Shown here in pieces: positions 53,416 through 63,734 of a stretch of 64,000 nt of DNA (positions are counted from its first letter, which is position 1; the number at the start of each line of letters is the position of its first letter). The stretch covers positions 62,001-126,000 of the forward strand of contig JAGVSM010001345.1 of the NCBI GenBank assembly GCA_022494885.1. The letters are read 5' to 3'. The stretch is from Micrasema longulum. Taxonomy: Eukaryota > Arthropoda > Insecta > Trichoptera > Brachycentridae. Position numbers and translations under genes: made by a program. The notes below the pieces were generated by a model. That model saw only the letters and a program-made list of their open reading frames with translations, had not been told where the DNA came from and ran no database searches.

Positions 53416-53885
53416 TTGGTTGGTTTTAGTGGCCACTTTACACACTGTGTAACATTCACCATTTTGCCCATATTTGAGCGTCTATATTCCTTCAATTTTT
53501 TCATCTGTTGACGTTTGTGAAGTTAAAGAGCTGAAACCTTTATTTATGCGGGTGAGATTCATCAAATTGAATTATTTCACCTACGTTCTAGGCAACGCCT
53601 GAAAAGTTATTTTTTTCTTAAATTTCTTAACTTCTTCATAGACCAGGTGGATTTATAAACAATATTTTGAGTTTGTTCAAATTTTTGTAGACATGGACTG
53701 AATTTAACTCCGTAGTGAGCTGTTTATATCAACATATTACAACAGAGATGAAGAATATCTTAGATAAGGTAATATAGAAGTCTAGGCATCTACAGGGCTT
53801 ATTACCTGTCATTTATATATGTTTAAATATGGGCAGAATGGTGAATGTTTTGTTAAGTTTGTTAAGTGGCCACTTAAACCTGTAT
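53416..53885 (+). repeat. Family A repeats, full unit plus partial next unit
   Basis: TTGGTTTTAGTGGCCACTTT, CACCATTTTGCCCATATTTG, AAGAGCTGAAACCTTTATTT, GGCAACGCCTGAAAAG and CAGGTGGATTTATAAACAAT. The next unit runs (GTTTGTTCAAATTTTTGTAG) to CAGGGCTTATTACCTG, then flips orientation at 53825. Confidence 0.8.
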
Positions 53886-54204
53886 TCTTAAAACATGTAT
53901 TCTTGGCACATACACATACTTAATATTTGTATAAAAAATATTATTAATTTCTTTTATTTGATTAGCTGGGCATTTATAATTAAGTGGTTTTAGTTTTTTT
54001 TTATTATTGTTATATTAGTATAGAACTACTTTAACTTATAAAAGATAAAAAATCTTCATCTTAGAACAGGCTGAGCCATGTTAGATGCAGACTATCCTAA
54101 ACAGAGAACACTCCGTTTTCATTTTCTATTCACTAGTTTTATATAGATTCCCCGTTATTAAATATGTACACCTATTTCATGCTATAAATTTATATATTTT
54201 TTTT

Positions 54205-54292
54205 TAAACCAGCCAATGACAGGCCATAAGCCTTTTAGATGCCTAGAATTATTTATTTTATTCTCTAAAATGTTCTTCATCTCTGTTATTAT
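54205..54292 (-). repeat. Family A fragment
   Basis: AAACCAGCCAATGACAGGCC, TAAGCC and TTCTTCATCTCTGTTATTAT. It directly abuts the LINE at 54293. Confidence 0.7.
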
Positions 54293-55085
54293 ATTAAAAC
54301 ATATGTATTCTAACGTGGATGTTCCACACTGCCCTTTTCAAAGTAAATGGCACAGACATTCCTTTCGTGACTTCCGTCAAAACTTTTGTACTATCATAAA
54401 TAAGCATTTAGAGTGGCACGATCAGGTTTATGAAGTTAGTCGTAAACTATATAGCAGTTTGCACTCACTCAAAGAATCACAGAACTTCTTGCCAATCAAT
54501 GTTAAGCAAACATTAGTCCAGAGCTTCCTTCTCCCACTCCTTGATTACGCAGGTGTCTGTTACCCAGATGCTATTTCTGAACTGCTTGATAAGCTGGAAC
54601 GATTGCAGAATGTTTGTATACGTTATATCTTTAACCTTCGCAAATTTCACCATATAACCGAATACCGCACGCAACTACACTGGCTCAGTATCAGGCGTAG
54701 AAGAAACATTCACATTCCATCACGTTTTTATAATATTTTGAATAATCCCACTTAGCCTGTTTATCTGAGAGAGCTCTTCCAACCTCTATCACAGCATGGA
54801 CTATCTCTTCGCTCTAGTAACCAGAGAACAACCCTTTTAATACCCCTTCAGCACTCAAATTTTCATGCCTCCTCTTTCATATTACTAGCTGCTCGATTGT
54901 GGAATAATCTACACTCTTACGTAGAAGACGCCCCTCCTTTATTTACATATAAATCAAGATTGAAATGTCACTATCTAAATGTTTGAGATGTTTCTTTCTC
55001 CCTCTTTTTTCCTTACCATTACCTCTCCTCTCCTCTCTTCCTTATATGTATATAATGTGTTGAATGAATAAATAAATAAATGTTT
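54293..55085 (+). mobile_element. Jockey-like LINE, C-terminal half
   Basis: The frame to 54755 reads RQNFCTIINKHLEWHDQVYE, VSRKLYSSLHSLKESQNFLP, INVKQTLVQSFLLPLLDYAG, LDKLERLQNVCIRYIFNLRK and TEYRTQLHWLSIRRRRNIHI. A single stop (TAG) follows, then VYLRELFQPLSQHGLSLRSS, ARLWNNLHSYVEDAPPLFTY and KSRLKCHYLNV. The tail is GAATGAATAAATAAATAAAT. One stop separates two otherwise open parts, so decay is mild, but the catalytic half is missing. Confidence 0.85.
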
Positions 55086-55535
55086 TTGTGCGCGGTAGGA
55101 TAAATTTTCTACTAGACTAATTAGATAAGCCAATTTTATTTTTTTTAAATTATAAATCGTTTATCATAGAAAACAAAGCATGTCTATTGTGTCATCTGTC
55201 AAACAGCTACATACTCGTATATAAGAAGGTGAATAGCCGGAAGCTGAGAAAATGGCCAGATCTCAAACGACAAATGGTTAAAATTGTAAATTGTCGGTCG
55301 GCGGCGACGTGCATTATGCCAATTTACCAAATCATCATTTTCCAGGAGACAGTAAAAACTATTTTTAAAATCATTACTCCGATCCGCGGTACTGTCTTCA
55401 GAAAGGTCGCCTTATTTTGGGCCCACGCGTGTCTTATGATTAGGGAACATCCTATAAGAGTTGGTTAAAACACCCAATATGATTTTATTTGCCAAAATTG
55501 TAATGGACGCTAACCGACTATATCTATTTACCAGA
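55086..55535. other. apparently non-repetitive non-coding DNA
   Basis: A 93-codon plus frame at 55187-55468 has no recognisable domain. Composition is near host-intron-like. Confidence 0.3.
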
Positions 55536-55537
55536 GA

Positions 55538-56165
55538 CTAGCGGACCCGACAGACGTTGTCCTGCCAGAACGTTGACTTGCCTGTTATTACCTGGAAAAA
55601 GACTTTTTATTGATCAGCAGGTACCTAGTTACTTGTTTATGATTGAATTCAAAAACTAAAAGTAATACATTTTTAAATATAGAATTCTTTTTGCAAATGT
55701 CAAACTCAGCTCTTCTCACCAACAGGGGTGCACTTTATTCAAATGCGATTTTCTAAAATGTATTGAATGTCAGTTATTATTGTTTTAGTGTTACAAAAAT
55801 CCAGTAAAAATAAATAAATGAAAATAAGTTTTAAGGAATGTAAGGAAAGAATCTGATTGTGATCCATAAAAAGCGAATGTTGTTTGTAAACATTTAAAAA
55901 CAAACTTTTACTAATACAAAAAAACAACATCCTTCCATTTTTTCGTAGAAACATTCTCGTCGAATGCAAACCTAGTAGGTCGATGAAAAAAATATTTATG
56001 CGTCTAATTATTTTTTTAGAGATTCGATTGAAAATTTTAATATCTATGAACGCGCGCAGCGCACAGATCTAGATTTCGCAGAAAACCGCACGTAAATCGG
56101 TTAAGCCGTTTAGAAGGAGTTCAGTGACATCACACGTACAGAAGAACTATATATATGTAAAGATA
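55538..56165 (+). repeat. Family B repeat, longest copy
   Basis: From GACTAGCGGACCCGACAGAC through GTTGACTTGCCTGTTATTAC, GGTACCTAGTTACTTGTTTA, AGCTCTTCTCACCAACAGGG, CGCGCGCAGCGCACAGATCT and CCGCACGTAAATCGGTTAAG to GTGACATCACACGTACAGAA and TATATATATG. About 630 bp, no ORF. Class unknown to me; the end motifs are common in insect genomes. Confidence 0.8.
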
Positions 56166-56625
56166 ATGCCAGTAGCAAGATTTGAGAGGGATTCTTACTT
56201 AGGTATTAGCATAGAAATCTCCGAGGTGATGTTTTAGATTTTTCCCAATTATTTTTAAAAATAAGTCTATGTTAAATAAGTATCCGATTTCAGAAACAAC
56301 CTGTTTGTAGAGTTACCAAATTGAAACTTTACGTTCAAACATCGTGAGCCACTTGTTGCTTTCTCATAAAATTTTACAAACTATATTGCTATAATCTAGA
56401 TAAATACTAGGTACTCGTGTTTTGCAATTTATCAAAGCATTAACCCTTACTTTATTCATATATTTATTCATTCAAAATTACACTCGTTTACAGATTCATG
56501 AACTTATTTAGGCTTTTTAGGCTGCGCCCGTGTTAAGCCATAGTAATAATAGTGAAAAAATTCATGGTAAAATTAATTAAATTATAATTACATATAACGC
56601 AATAGAATAACAATCCAGAAAAATG
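56166..56625. other. non-coding DNA
   Basis: No recognised repeat or ORF. Confidence 0.4.
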
Positions 56626-56629
56626 AAGT

Positions 56630-56785
56630 ACGAGGGTCATTCGGAAAGTAGTACCCGTTTGGGAATACAAAAAAATTAGTATACATAAACAGATATTGAC
56701 GTTTTATTTGTAAAGAACATTTCTTTCACTACTTATTTACACAGTCACCTAACAAATTTAAGCATTTAATTATAATAATTATATT
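56630..56785 (-). mobile_element. mariner element, one terminus
   Basis: TACGAGGGTCATTCGGAAAG TAGTACCCG is a mariner-type TIR. The minus strand then ends a frame with KCLNLLGDCVNK-stop (56735-56775), a mariner transposase C-terminus. The remainder is missing. Confidence 0.65.
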
Positions 56786-56934
56786 CGGCTGATTTATGTA
56801 GCGTTATTTTTGTGAAAAATCGTCTACAAAAACGCAAGCGAAATGAGGAAATCGCACGATTTGGCCATTTTAAAACGAATGTTTTTTTTTTCGAAAACGA
56901 TAAAGTAAGGTCTGAAAGTCATAAAAACGTAAAT

Positions 56935-56990
56935 AAGATCTTATAATAATAATAATTATGGATAACTTATATGGCACCATTTCTCGCTTT
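56935..56990 (-). mobile_element. CR1/L2-like LINE 3' end
   Basis: AATAATAATTATGGATAACT TATATGGCACCATTT matches the 3' end at 43172-43210. Confidence 0.55.
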
Positions 56991-57102
56991 TTACTTTAGA
57001 TTCACGTTAATAATATTTTGTTTTTTTTTTCATGGACAAGTGTATTTTGTATTAAGACGTTTTCTTTATTTTTGTTTTAGATTTTAATTTTGTTGGGCTA
57101 TG

Positions 57103-58185
57103 TATAGCGTGTGAGCTCGCCAATATATGACAGTAAATTTTTTATTGTCTTTGAATTTCCTAAAGTTTTAACCATCGAAAAAAAAGAAGATTGCAAATAA
57201 AATCAACAGACAATGGAAATTTGATGTGTATTATTTTAATAAATTGTTTATAACAGAAAAATACATAGAGAAATATGCATTTTTATTGATTGTAATAAAA
57301 ACAGTCTAGTAAATAAGAATAAATAAAAATACGCTTTATATTAACAATATTAATTAAAATGCAAAAATAACATTGAATACTTGAAAAATAAATATTACTG
57401 GGTGTTACAAACATAATTTAAAAAACGGATAGCGATTAAAAGTAAAAACTATCTTTAGTTTAATTCTTATAGCGATAAATACATAAACATTATAAAACAG
57501 GAGTTATACAAATACAAAAATAATATTGTAACTAGGTGGCTACCTACACGGTTAAATTTCGAAACACCACGCAATTTCTTATCTCGGCTACGCTATGTAA
57601 AATGAAAAAAAATATTTAAATTAATAATTTCATCACGTCATGAAGTCGCCCCTGGGTAGCGCCTGCTAACGTCAATCAACAAAAACATCCTCGTTTTAAT
57701 TACAATATTTCGGCTACGCCATGAATCTCTTTTTTTAAATAATTTCTCACGTCACAAAGTCGCCCCTGGGTAGCGCCTGCTAACGTCAATCAACAAAAAC
57801 ATCATCGTTTTTATAACAGTATTTCGGCTACGCCATATTCTTATAAAAAATGTCAAAACGTCACAAAGCCACTCTCTGAGTGTCGCTACTGACATCATTT
57901 ACAAAAACATAATTATTTGTGCTTTTTTCAGGTACGCAACATTTTTTTTAAATACACCTACCTAACCGATAAAATACTATTAGTAATCAAACCAAGGTGT
58001 GGCTTTAAAGTTCCGTATGGCCAAATAATATTATTTATTATTAGAATATTATTGACATGTAGTTCAAGCATTGCTGCATTCACGTTGCTTTACTTCTGAG
58101 AGCTCAACTGCTATGTTTTTCTATGGTAATGTTAATGTCATCTGTCATGTATTGGCGAGCTCACAGGCTATACTTACGCCATTTT
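57103..58185. mobile_element. inverted-end element containing a tandem array
   Basis: GCTATGTATAGCGTGTGAGC / TCGCCAATATATGACA (57103-57136) is inverted near 58143-58178 (TCATGTATTGGCGAGCTCAC, AGGCTATACTTACG). The interior is AT-rich and holds the ~112-bp array. No transposase. Probably a non-autonomous DNA element. Confidence 0.5.
57575..57935. repeat. ~112-bp tandem repeat, three degenerate units
   Basis: AAGTCGCCCCTGGGTAGCGC and CTGCTAACGTCAATCAACAA occur at 57643 and 57757 (period 114). A weaker unit is at about 57866. TTTCGGCTACGCCAT marks the unit border. Confidence 0.8.
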
Positions 58186-58332
58186 GTTCTCTAATTGTAT
58201 TTGGTTTATATAAAGTATAGTTTTTAATGTCCTTTGTTTTATCTAATTAATATTTAAAGCATTAACTTTGTAGTCAAACATTCTACTAAATTTTATTAAA
58301 TATTTGTATATAACCTCATACCGACTTTTCTA

Positions 58333-58370
58333 TGTCTACCGGTTTCGAGACCCATCTCTTTATCAGAACA
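58333..58370 (-). ncRNA. hammerhead-like motif
   Basis: Minus strand: UGUU, CUGAUAA (CUGANGA with G8 changed), A, stem II GAGA/UCUC with UGGG loop, GAAA, AC-CG-GU, GUA triplet, GACA closing stem I over 4 bp including one G-U. Confidence 0.35.
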
Positions 58371-58379
58371 CCAATTAAA

Positions 58380-58860
58380 TGAATTAAGTTAATAAATGCC
58401 CGCTGTGTAACTTTTAACTCAAACTTTGGTGCTTACTTTGAAAAATACGAAGCAATCGGCGAAAGAATACGAACACAATTTACATTTTTCTTTTGCAGTT
58501 TCCCAAAAAGTTCATTTTTTTAGTTGAATCGTTTTTTTCTTAAATGTGCGAAGTCACTAGAAAAACGCAACATGTTTGGCCTTGATAGTTGTGACGTCAA
58601 GATTCATGACGATGTTCTAAACAAATTTAAATGGTCAGGAACAAATAAACATGAATCGTGACGTATTAGGCACGTGGAAAAGAGAATGTCCGTTTCAGCG
58701 GGAATTGAAAATTACAAATTTAAAAATATTTTTATGCTACTTATAAGTGACAGTATTTCATTGACCTTTATTACTTTAAAAATATACATTAAAAAAAAGT
58801 GATACTTCCCTATTATTGCAACTCCGCTTACGTCGTGACAAACAAATGAATTTACGGCAA
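58380..58860. other. non-coding DNA
   Basis: No recognised repeat. Contains GTGACGTCAAGATTCATGAC and CATGAATCGTGACGTATTAG with weak dyad symmetry. Confidence 0.35.
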
Positions 58861-58864
58861 CTTA

Positions 58865-59475
58865 CACTAAAGTGGGCCGATGATGAATTAAGTTTTATAG
58901 TTTTTTAGACATCAAAGTGAAAGGGGTCTAAAAAGTTGCATTTTGGATCACATTGAACGTAAAAATCATTTAAAAAAAAAAAATTGACTACTTTTGGCTC
59001 TCAACCGAGGTTTAAAGTTTATCACTGACTCAACATTTTATTAATTATCCATATTGATAAAAAAAATAATTGTTAGTTAAGGTAAAACTTAATCACATTA
59101 CAAATTCAAACCCGTTTTAAAACTACCGAAATGCAAAAAAGTTTACACTTTCCGGAACTGATTCCGTTGAGCGCCTGGCTAATATTGACGAAAACAATGA
59201 CTCATTAAAACAATGCTACCCATTTATTACAAAACAAAGTGTAACTCACGCCCTTAAGTGCTTATTTAATAAGGTTTAATGCACATTATAAAATTTGATT
59301 GGATTGATTTTCTTACTTAAATATAAAATAACAACCGGTTTAGCGCAAAAAAACGACTTTTTCGAAGCAGAAGTAGTATCGATTTTTTAAAACATATTTA
59401 TGCATTCCGAGCAATCCAATAGGCAACTTTTTAGACCCGAAAATTCGGAGGAGAAAACTATCGACCCACCTACTG
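58865..59475. mobile_element. Family D TIR element, complete copy
   Basis: Ends CACTAAAGTGGGCCGATGAT and, inverted, CAGTAGGTGGGTCGATAGT. Subterminal GGGGTCTAAAAAGTTGC is also inverted (GCAACTTTTTAGACCC). About 611 bp, no ORF of note. The copy at 36516-37830 is in the opposite orientation. Confidence 0.8.
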
Positions 59476-59555
59476 TACATGCTTTTACATGTATGGAGAC
59501 TAAAAATAACTGTTGACTGCGTGATTATTGTTACAAGACAACTCAATATGGCGAA

Positions 59556-59907
59556 TACAGGATGTTCACTAAACTCTGTCATATCCGAAACCACGATGAT
59601 CAGTATTAGCAAGAAGACATATTGGCACATTAAAATAAGTTTTTAGAACAAATAAAATTTTGAAAAGTAAAATATCAAAAAAAGCAAATGGTTGCTTACT
59701 TCTGCAGGGGAAAAACGAGGAGGAGGGAGGGGAGAGTCTGATACTGCGCCATGCTCCCCTCACTTCTCCCCTGCAGAAGTAAGCAACCATTTGTATTTTT
59801 TTAAACTTTTCTTGGTTCTAAATATTTTTTAAATATGCTAATATGTCTTCTTGCCCATACTGATCATCGTGGTTTCGGATGTGACAGGGTTTAAAGAACA
59901 CCCTGTA
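59556..59907. mobile_element. palindromic MITE (TA-flanked) upstream of the calcium-channel exon
   Basis: TACAGGATGTTC at the left and GAACACCCTGTA at the right are inverted ends starting at TA, as in Tc1/mariner-type MITEs. The arms continue for about 150 bp (ACCACGATGATCAGTATTAG, AAGAAGACATATT). The inner 25 bp (59686-59710 and 59768-59792) are exactly complementary around a 57-bp purine-rich loop. 352 bp, non-coding. Confidence 0.8.
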
Positions 59908-60057
59908 TAATGGCAATGCTTTGAGTTCCATATGGAACTCTCGGCATAATCATGGTTAGGACTCTGAAGTTGGCAGCTGAACTAGAAATAATGGCATCAA
60001 TACCAGAGCATAAAAGTTCTTTTGCAAAAAATTGAAGATGGACTGTGGTTATTTTGC

Positions 60058-60059
60058 AG
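60058..60059 (+). other. splice acceptor of the calcium-channel exon
   Basis: AG at the end of GGTTATTTTGCAG, directly before the GC-rich coding block. The pyrimidine tract is short but T-rich. Confidence 0.7.
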
Positions 60060-60200
60060 GTTGGCCGCGGCGCAGGAGGCGGCGCAGGCAGGGGCGGCGC
60101 CGCGGGCGGCAGGTGACGCGATGGGCGGCCCGCACGCGCCCGCCGCCCCCGGGGGGCCCAGCTCGCTCTTCCTGCTGTCAGACAAGAACCCCATCCGAAG
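60060..60200 (+). CDS. cac: N-terminal exon of a Cav2-type (cacophony-like) voltage-gated calcium channel alpha-1 subunit
   Basis: A 141-bp GC-rich block in AT-rich DNA, preceded by TTATTTTGCAG and followed by GTACGTACC, so it has a good 3' and 5' splice site. The open frame starts on the third base of a split codon and reads an Ala/Gly/Pro-rich stretch (LAAAQEAAQAG, then GDAMGGPHAPAAPGGP), ending in SSLFLLSDKNPIRR. The last Arg codon is split by the donor (phase 2). Established knowledge: Cav2 alpha-1 subunits carry an S-S/R-LF-(I/L)-(F/L)-(S/T)-E/D-N-x-(I/V)-R-(R/K)-Y motif just before IS1. In insects this channel is cacophony, the presynaptic calcium channel. No other exon is visible. The downstream exon should begin by completing Arg and continue with Tyr; it is not found before 64000. 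An in-frame ATG at 60121 could be an internal start, but the frame is open through the acceptor. A MITE ends about 150 bp upstream and an RTE remnant begins about 125 bp downstream. Confidence 0.8.
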
Positions 60201-60206
60201 GTACGT
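60201..60206 (+). other. splice donor of the calcium-channel exon
   Basis: GTACGT follows CCGAAG. It splits the final Arg codon after its second base, giving a phase 2 intron. Confidence 0.7.
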
Positions 60207-60324
60207 ACCAACACTTCAGGTAAAATGATGGCTCAGTAGTACCAACAATATGTAGAACTCTTCATTATTGCGTTGCGACCGATCGAAGCAAAGTTTTCAG
60301 CCAAAACCGAAACGGAATTTCGGC

Positions 60325-61660
60325 TTATAAAAGGTTCAAGGGTGGAATGCAGCAATTAAAAAACAATCAGCCTTTTAAGCGCTGTTGGAAAAATGTATGG
60401 AATAATACTGAATAAAAGAGTAAGAAAAGTTACTAAGGATAGAGTGTGGGATATTCAGAGCGGTTTTATGAATGGAAGAGGATGTATGGATCAAATATTT
60501 GCTTTGCGAAACATGACAGAAAAATTTCTGGCTAAAGTCCAAAAGCTTTCTGGGCATTTGTCGATCTGCAAGAAGCGTTTGATAGAGTTGACAGAGAAAA
60601 AATATGAAAGGTGTTATCGGAGTATGGAGTGTGCGGAAATCTGACACGAGCTATTGCTTCTCTGTATAAAGACGGCACAGCCTGTGTTAGAGTAAATGGA
60701 TCATTCACATCGTGGTTTGACATTCATAAAGGAGTCAAGCGGGGATGTGTGATTTCACCATGGCTGTTCAACGTGTATATCGATAACTGCATGAAACGAC
60801 TGAAAGGCTTAAGAATGGGAGCAAACATGGGTGATTTAAATGTCAACTGTCTTTTGTATGCTAATGATGCCGTGCTTCTTGCTAACAACAAAGAAGAACT
60901 GAAAGTCTTGGTAACAAAGGTCTACGATGTATGCAAGGGAAGCGATTTGCTGATGAATGTCAATAAATCGAATGTGATGGTTTTTGAAAAAATTAAAGTA
61001 TGACTAAATGTGAAATCAAACAGGTAGAGGAATTTGTGTATCCGGGAAGTATGCTTACTTGGGATGGAATGACTGAGAAAGATATTGAAAGGAGGGTGAG
61101 TGCCGGGAACAGAGTGAACGGTGCACTTAAATCAACTTAATAAATGTTTGTCGCAAAAGGCAAAATTATCAGTTGCCAATGGAGTCCTGTTCCCGACCCT
61201 GATGTATGGGGACTTGGAAAAACAGGGATGAAAGTAGGCTGAATGCTGTCGAAATGCGATCTTTCAGGCAAATGTGTGGTAAAACTATGCATGATAGATG
61301 CACAAATGTTGAGATCCGTACATTATGTAAGGCTGAGATAAGCATTATCAACAAAATAAAGAAAAGGGCTCTGCGCTGGTTTGGACATGTAGAGCGAATG
61401 TACATCGAAAGAACGGCTAAGAATATTTACAACGTGAATGTTGATGGATGCTGAAATAGAGGAAGGCCGAGAAAGACATGGCATGACCAAATCCAACAAA
61501 TACTTGAAGATGGACATGTCAAAAGCCGGAATAATCGGCGCGCGTGCATGAGAAGATGTATGGATATAGAGGAAGTGAGATCTGTATGCAAAGAGTGATG
61601 TGGCGTTCTATAATCTCTGGTTGTGATGGTTTGTTGCTGTTGTTGTATTTATTTGATGTA
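60325..61660 (+). mobile_element. RTE-like LINE, longest copy, dead
   Basis: Begins inside RT (SAVGKMYGIILNKRVRKVTK, then DRVWDIQSGFMNGRGCMDQI, FALRNMTEKF). A frameshift at about 60545 is followed by WAFVDLQEAFDRVDRE in another frame. Then 60611-61003 reads EYGVCGNLTRAIASLYKDGT, VKRGCVISPWLFNVYIDN and NCLLYANDAVLLANNKEELK. The catalytic YADD box is YAND here, so the first Asp is lost. The C-terminal end has RALRWFGHVERMYIERTAKN and a stop, then HVKSRNNRRAC.. The tail is TTGCTGTTGTTG. It lies in the same orientation as the upstream exon, in its 3' intron. Confidence 0.85.
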
Positions 61661-62165
61661 TATAAACACTCGGAGGGTTTTTACAAGTATGGTACATAGA
61701 TAAAATATATTAAGTAAGAAAAAAAATATAGCATTTGGTACATTCAAATACATATTTCAACATATAACTAGTAAAAATAAAAAAATGACATGATATACAT
61801 AAATGTTGTAAAAAATTTAAACAAATCAATATTCCTAGTAAGAAAAACTTTTTTTTTTATACGCTAGTAAAAAAATAAAAAAACCTAAGTTTAACTATAA
61901 ATACACAGTTGTAGGTAGAAAAGATAATGTGTATGCATTATTATGTGTGTATATTTATTTTTTTTGCATTACATAATCATTGTTGGTATATTTCTGACGT
62001 TCCTGCTTTTAGTTATATTTATTAATTCATTGCTTTTTAATTAAGGTAATATAATTATAAATTACTATCAATATAAATCTCCACCAAAAAGCCACAAAAA
62101 GTAGCTAAGTGGGATTTTAATTGTTTAAAATAAAATGTTGGTGTTGATGTTGGTGAATCAATAAG
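61661..62165. other. AT-rich non-coding DNA
   Basis: No recognised feature; long A/T tracts. Confidence 0.4.
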
Positions 62166-62167
62166 AG

Positions 62168-62510
62168 AAATGAAAAAAACAACGCCAGGGCCGGATCTTT
62201 TTCTCTTTCGTTCCTCACTTCTGAGGGTCGTGATCGTCGGTACTCTGATCAGCTATTCCATTGCCAATGCGTCTCCACCCTTCGCGGCTATGCGCCCTCT
62301 CCACAGCTCCACATAGAGTCGCCCGTGACATTGTTTTACCCTGGTCGATCCATCGAGCTGCAGTTCTGCCTCTGCTTCTTCGTCCTGGCACCCTGCCGTG
62401 ATTATTATTTGCTCCAGATTTTCTGGGTCACGTCTGGCTATGTGTCCGAAGAACTGCAGAATACGTTGGCAGCATATGGCTGGTAGTGGAACTTTCACGT
62501 TGAGTTCCTC
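62168..62510 (-). mobile_element. LINE C-terminal remnant, third RTE-type family
   Basis: 62498-62253 reads CQRILQFFGHIARRDPENLE, QIIITAGCQDEEAEAE, and after a frame change WIDQGKTMSRATLCGAVERA. The RILxFFGHIARRxxxNLExxIxxGxxxGxRxxGR..xRWxDQ pattern is a LINE C-terminus. Broken by at least one frameshift. Confidence 0.75.
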
Positions 62511-62564
62511 CAGTGTGGAGACATTTGTACTTCTGGGCCCCGATCACAATGGGAAGTTAACATT

Positions 62565-63305
62565 TATCTTCAACATATTACAACAGGAACGATAAACACT
62601 TTAGAGAAGGTAATATAGAAGTCTAGCCATCTAGAGGACTTATGACCTGTCAGTGGCCACTTTACACACTGAGTAATATTCACCATTCTGCCCATATTTG
62701 AACATCTATATTCCTTAAATTCTTTCACCTGTTGATGTTTTTGAAGTTTATTTATTATTTATTTATTACCATTATATTACATACACAAAATTATAATTTA
62801 TACAAAGTTGCTTTGACTGCGCAACTAGGGTTATTTACCCCGTTCTAAGACAGGTAAAACAATATAAAAAACAGTAATTAATATATAGAAACAGTTATAA
62901 AGATAGAGGAAATAGTGAAAAACAAAGTAAAAAATGGAGTTAAAACATGGTAAAAAATGTAGTAAAAACATATTAAAAATGTTAAAGAGCTGAAACCTTT
63001 ATTTATGCGGGTGAGATTCGCGTAATTGAACTATTTCACCTACATATTCAGCAACGCCTGAAAATGATTTTTTTTCAATTTCCATACTTCTTCAAGGACC
63101 GGGTGAATTTATCAACAATATTTTGAGATTGTCCAAATATTTAGGTCCAGATCATAAGCCCTGTAGATGCCTAAATTTCAATGTTACATTCTTTAAAGTG
63201 TTCTTCATCTCTGTTGTAATATGTTAATATTAACATCTCCCAAGGGAATGGAATCCAGTTCTTGTCCACAAAAATTTGTACAAACTCAAAATATTGTTAA
63301 TTTAT
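62565..63305. repeat. Family A copies, one split by a LINE tail
   Basis: Forward copy starts at 62565 (CATATTACAACAGGAACGAT) and runs to TTTTTGAAGTT at 62746. After the insert it resumes at 62985 (AAAGAGCTGAAACCTTTATT) to GGTGAATTTATCAACAATAT and TTTTGAGATTGTCCAAATAT. A reverse half follows from 63150 to 63300 (foldback). Confidence 0.8.
62747..62985 (-). mobile_element. LINE 3' tail inserted in Family A
   Basis: TTATTTATTATTTATTTATT, then CTTTGACTGCGCAACTAGGG, TTATTTACCCCGTTCTAAGA and AAAACATGGTAAAAAATGTA. It matches the opposite strand of 17760-18020. It separates GAAGTT from AAAGAGCTG, which are adjacent in other Family A copies. Confidence 0.7.
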
Positions 63306-63375
63306 CTTTAATTTCATCTACCAAGTAAAATTAAGTATTCTGTATGAAAAGCAGAATATGCACACATTTTTTTCT

Positions 63376-63535
63376 TCTTAACATGTTCAATTATAGGTTA
63401 CCTACGAAGATGCTTTAAATATTCATGCAAATATACTCATTTTCGTACACAAACATCGGTTTTTCTTTATAGACAATCAAATATAACTCTGTTAACTTCA
63501 TATTGTAATCGGGGGCCTGGCTGTCCATGGAATTC
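63376..63535 (+). mobile_element. Family G element, second copy
   Basis: ACATGTTCAATTATAGGTTA, TTTTCGTACACAAACATCGG, TAACTCTGTTAACTTC and TGTAATCGGGGGCC. The left end is lost. Confidence 0.65.
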
Positions 63536-63734
63536 TCAGCATTCGATGCCATCGCCACATCTCAAAGGCTATTCTCTATTCTCTCCTGGGGTGGTGTACT
63601 GGATCTTCTCTACACCCTAGAGAGTGATTAATTCCCTAGCACATTATTACTCTGAGGCCCTAGCAGGGGCGAATCGTCAAAATGCACAACGTACCATTGT
63701 AATTGACTTTCGATAATAATGTTTTATAGTAAAC

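Noticed and set aside
53224..53511. Open frames of 70-90 codons rich in Tyr/Val/Cys or Thr/His/Ile
   Set aside because: They are read through an ATACATAC microsatellite; low-complexity artefact.
59891..60214. 107- and 65-codon minus-strand frames opposite the exon
   Set aside because: Shadow frames of the GC-rich exon (Pro/Ala-rich).
60022..60228. Reading the calcium-channel exon as a complete 68-codon gene starting at ATG 60022
   Set aside because: The ATG lies in intronic sequence before a clear acceptor, and the end runs past a GTACGT donor.
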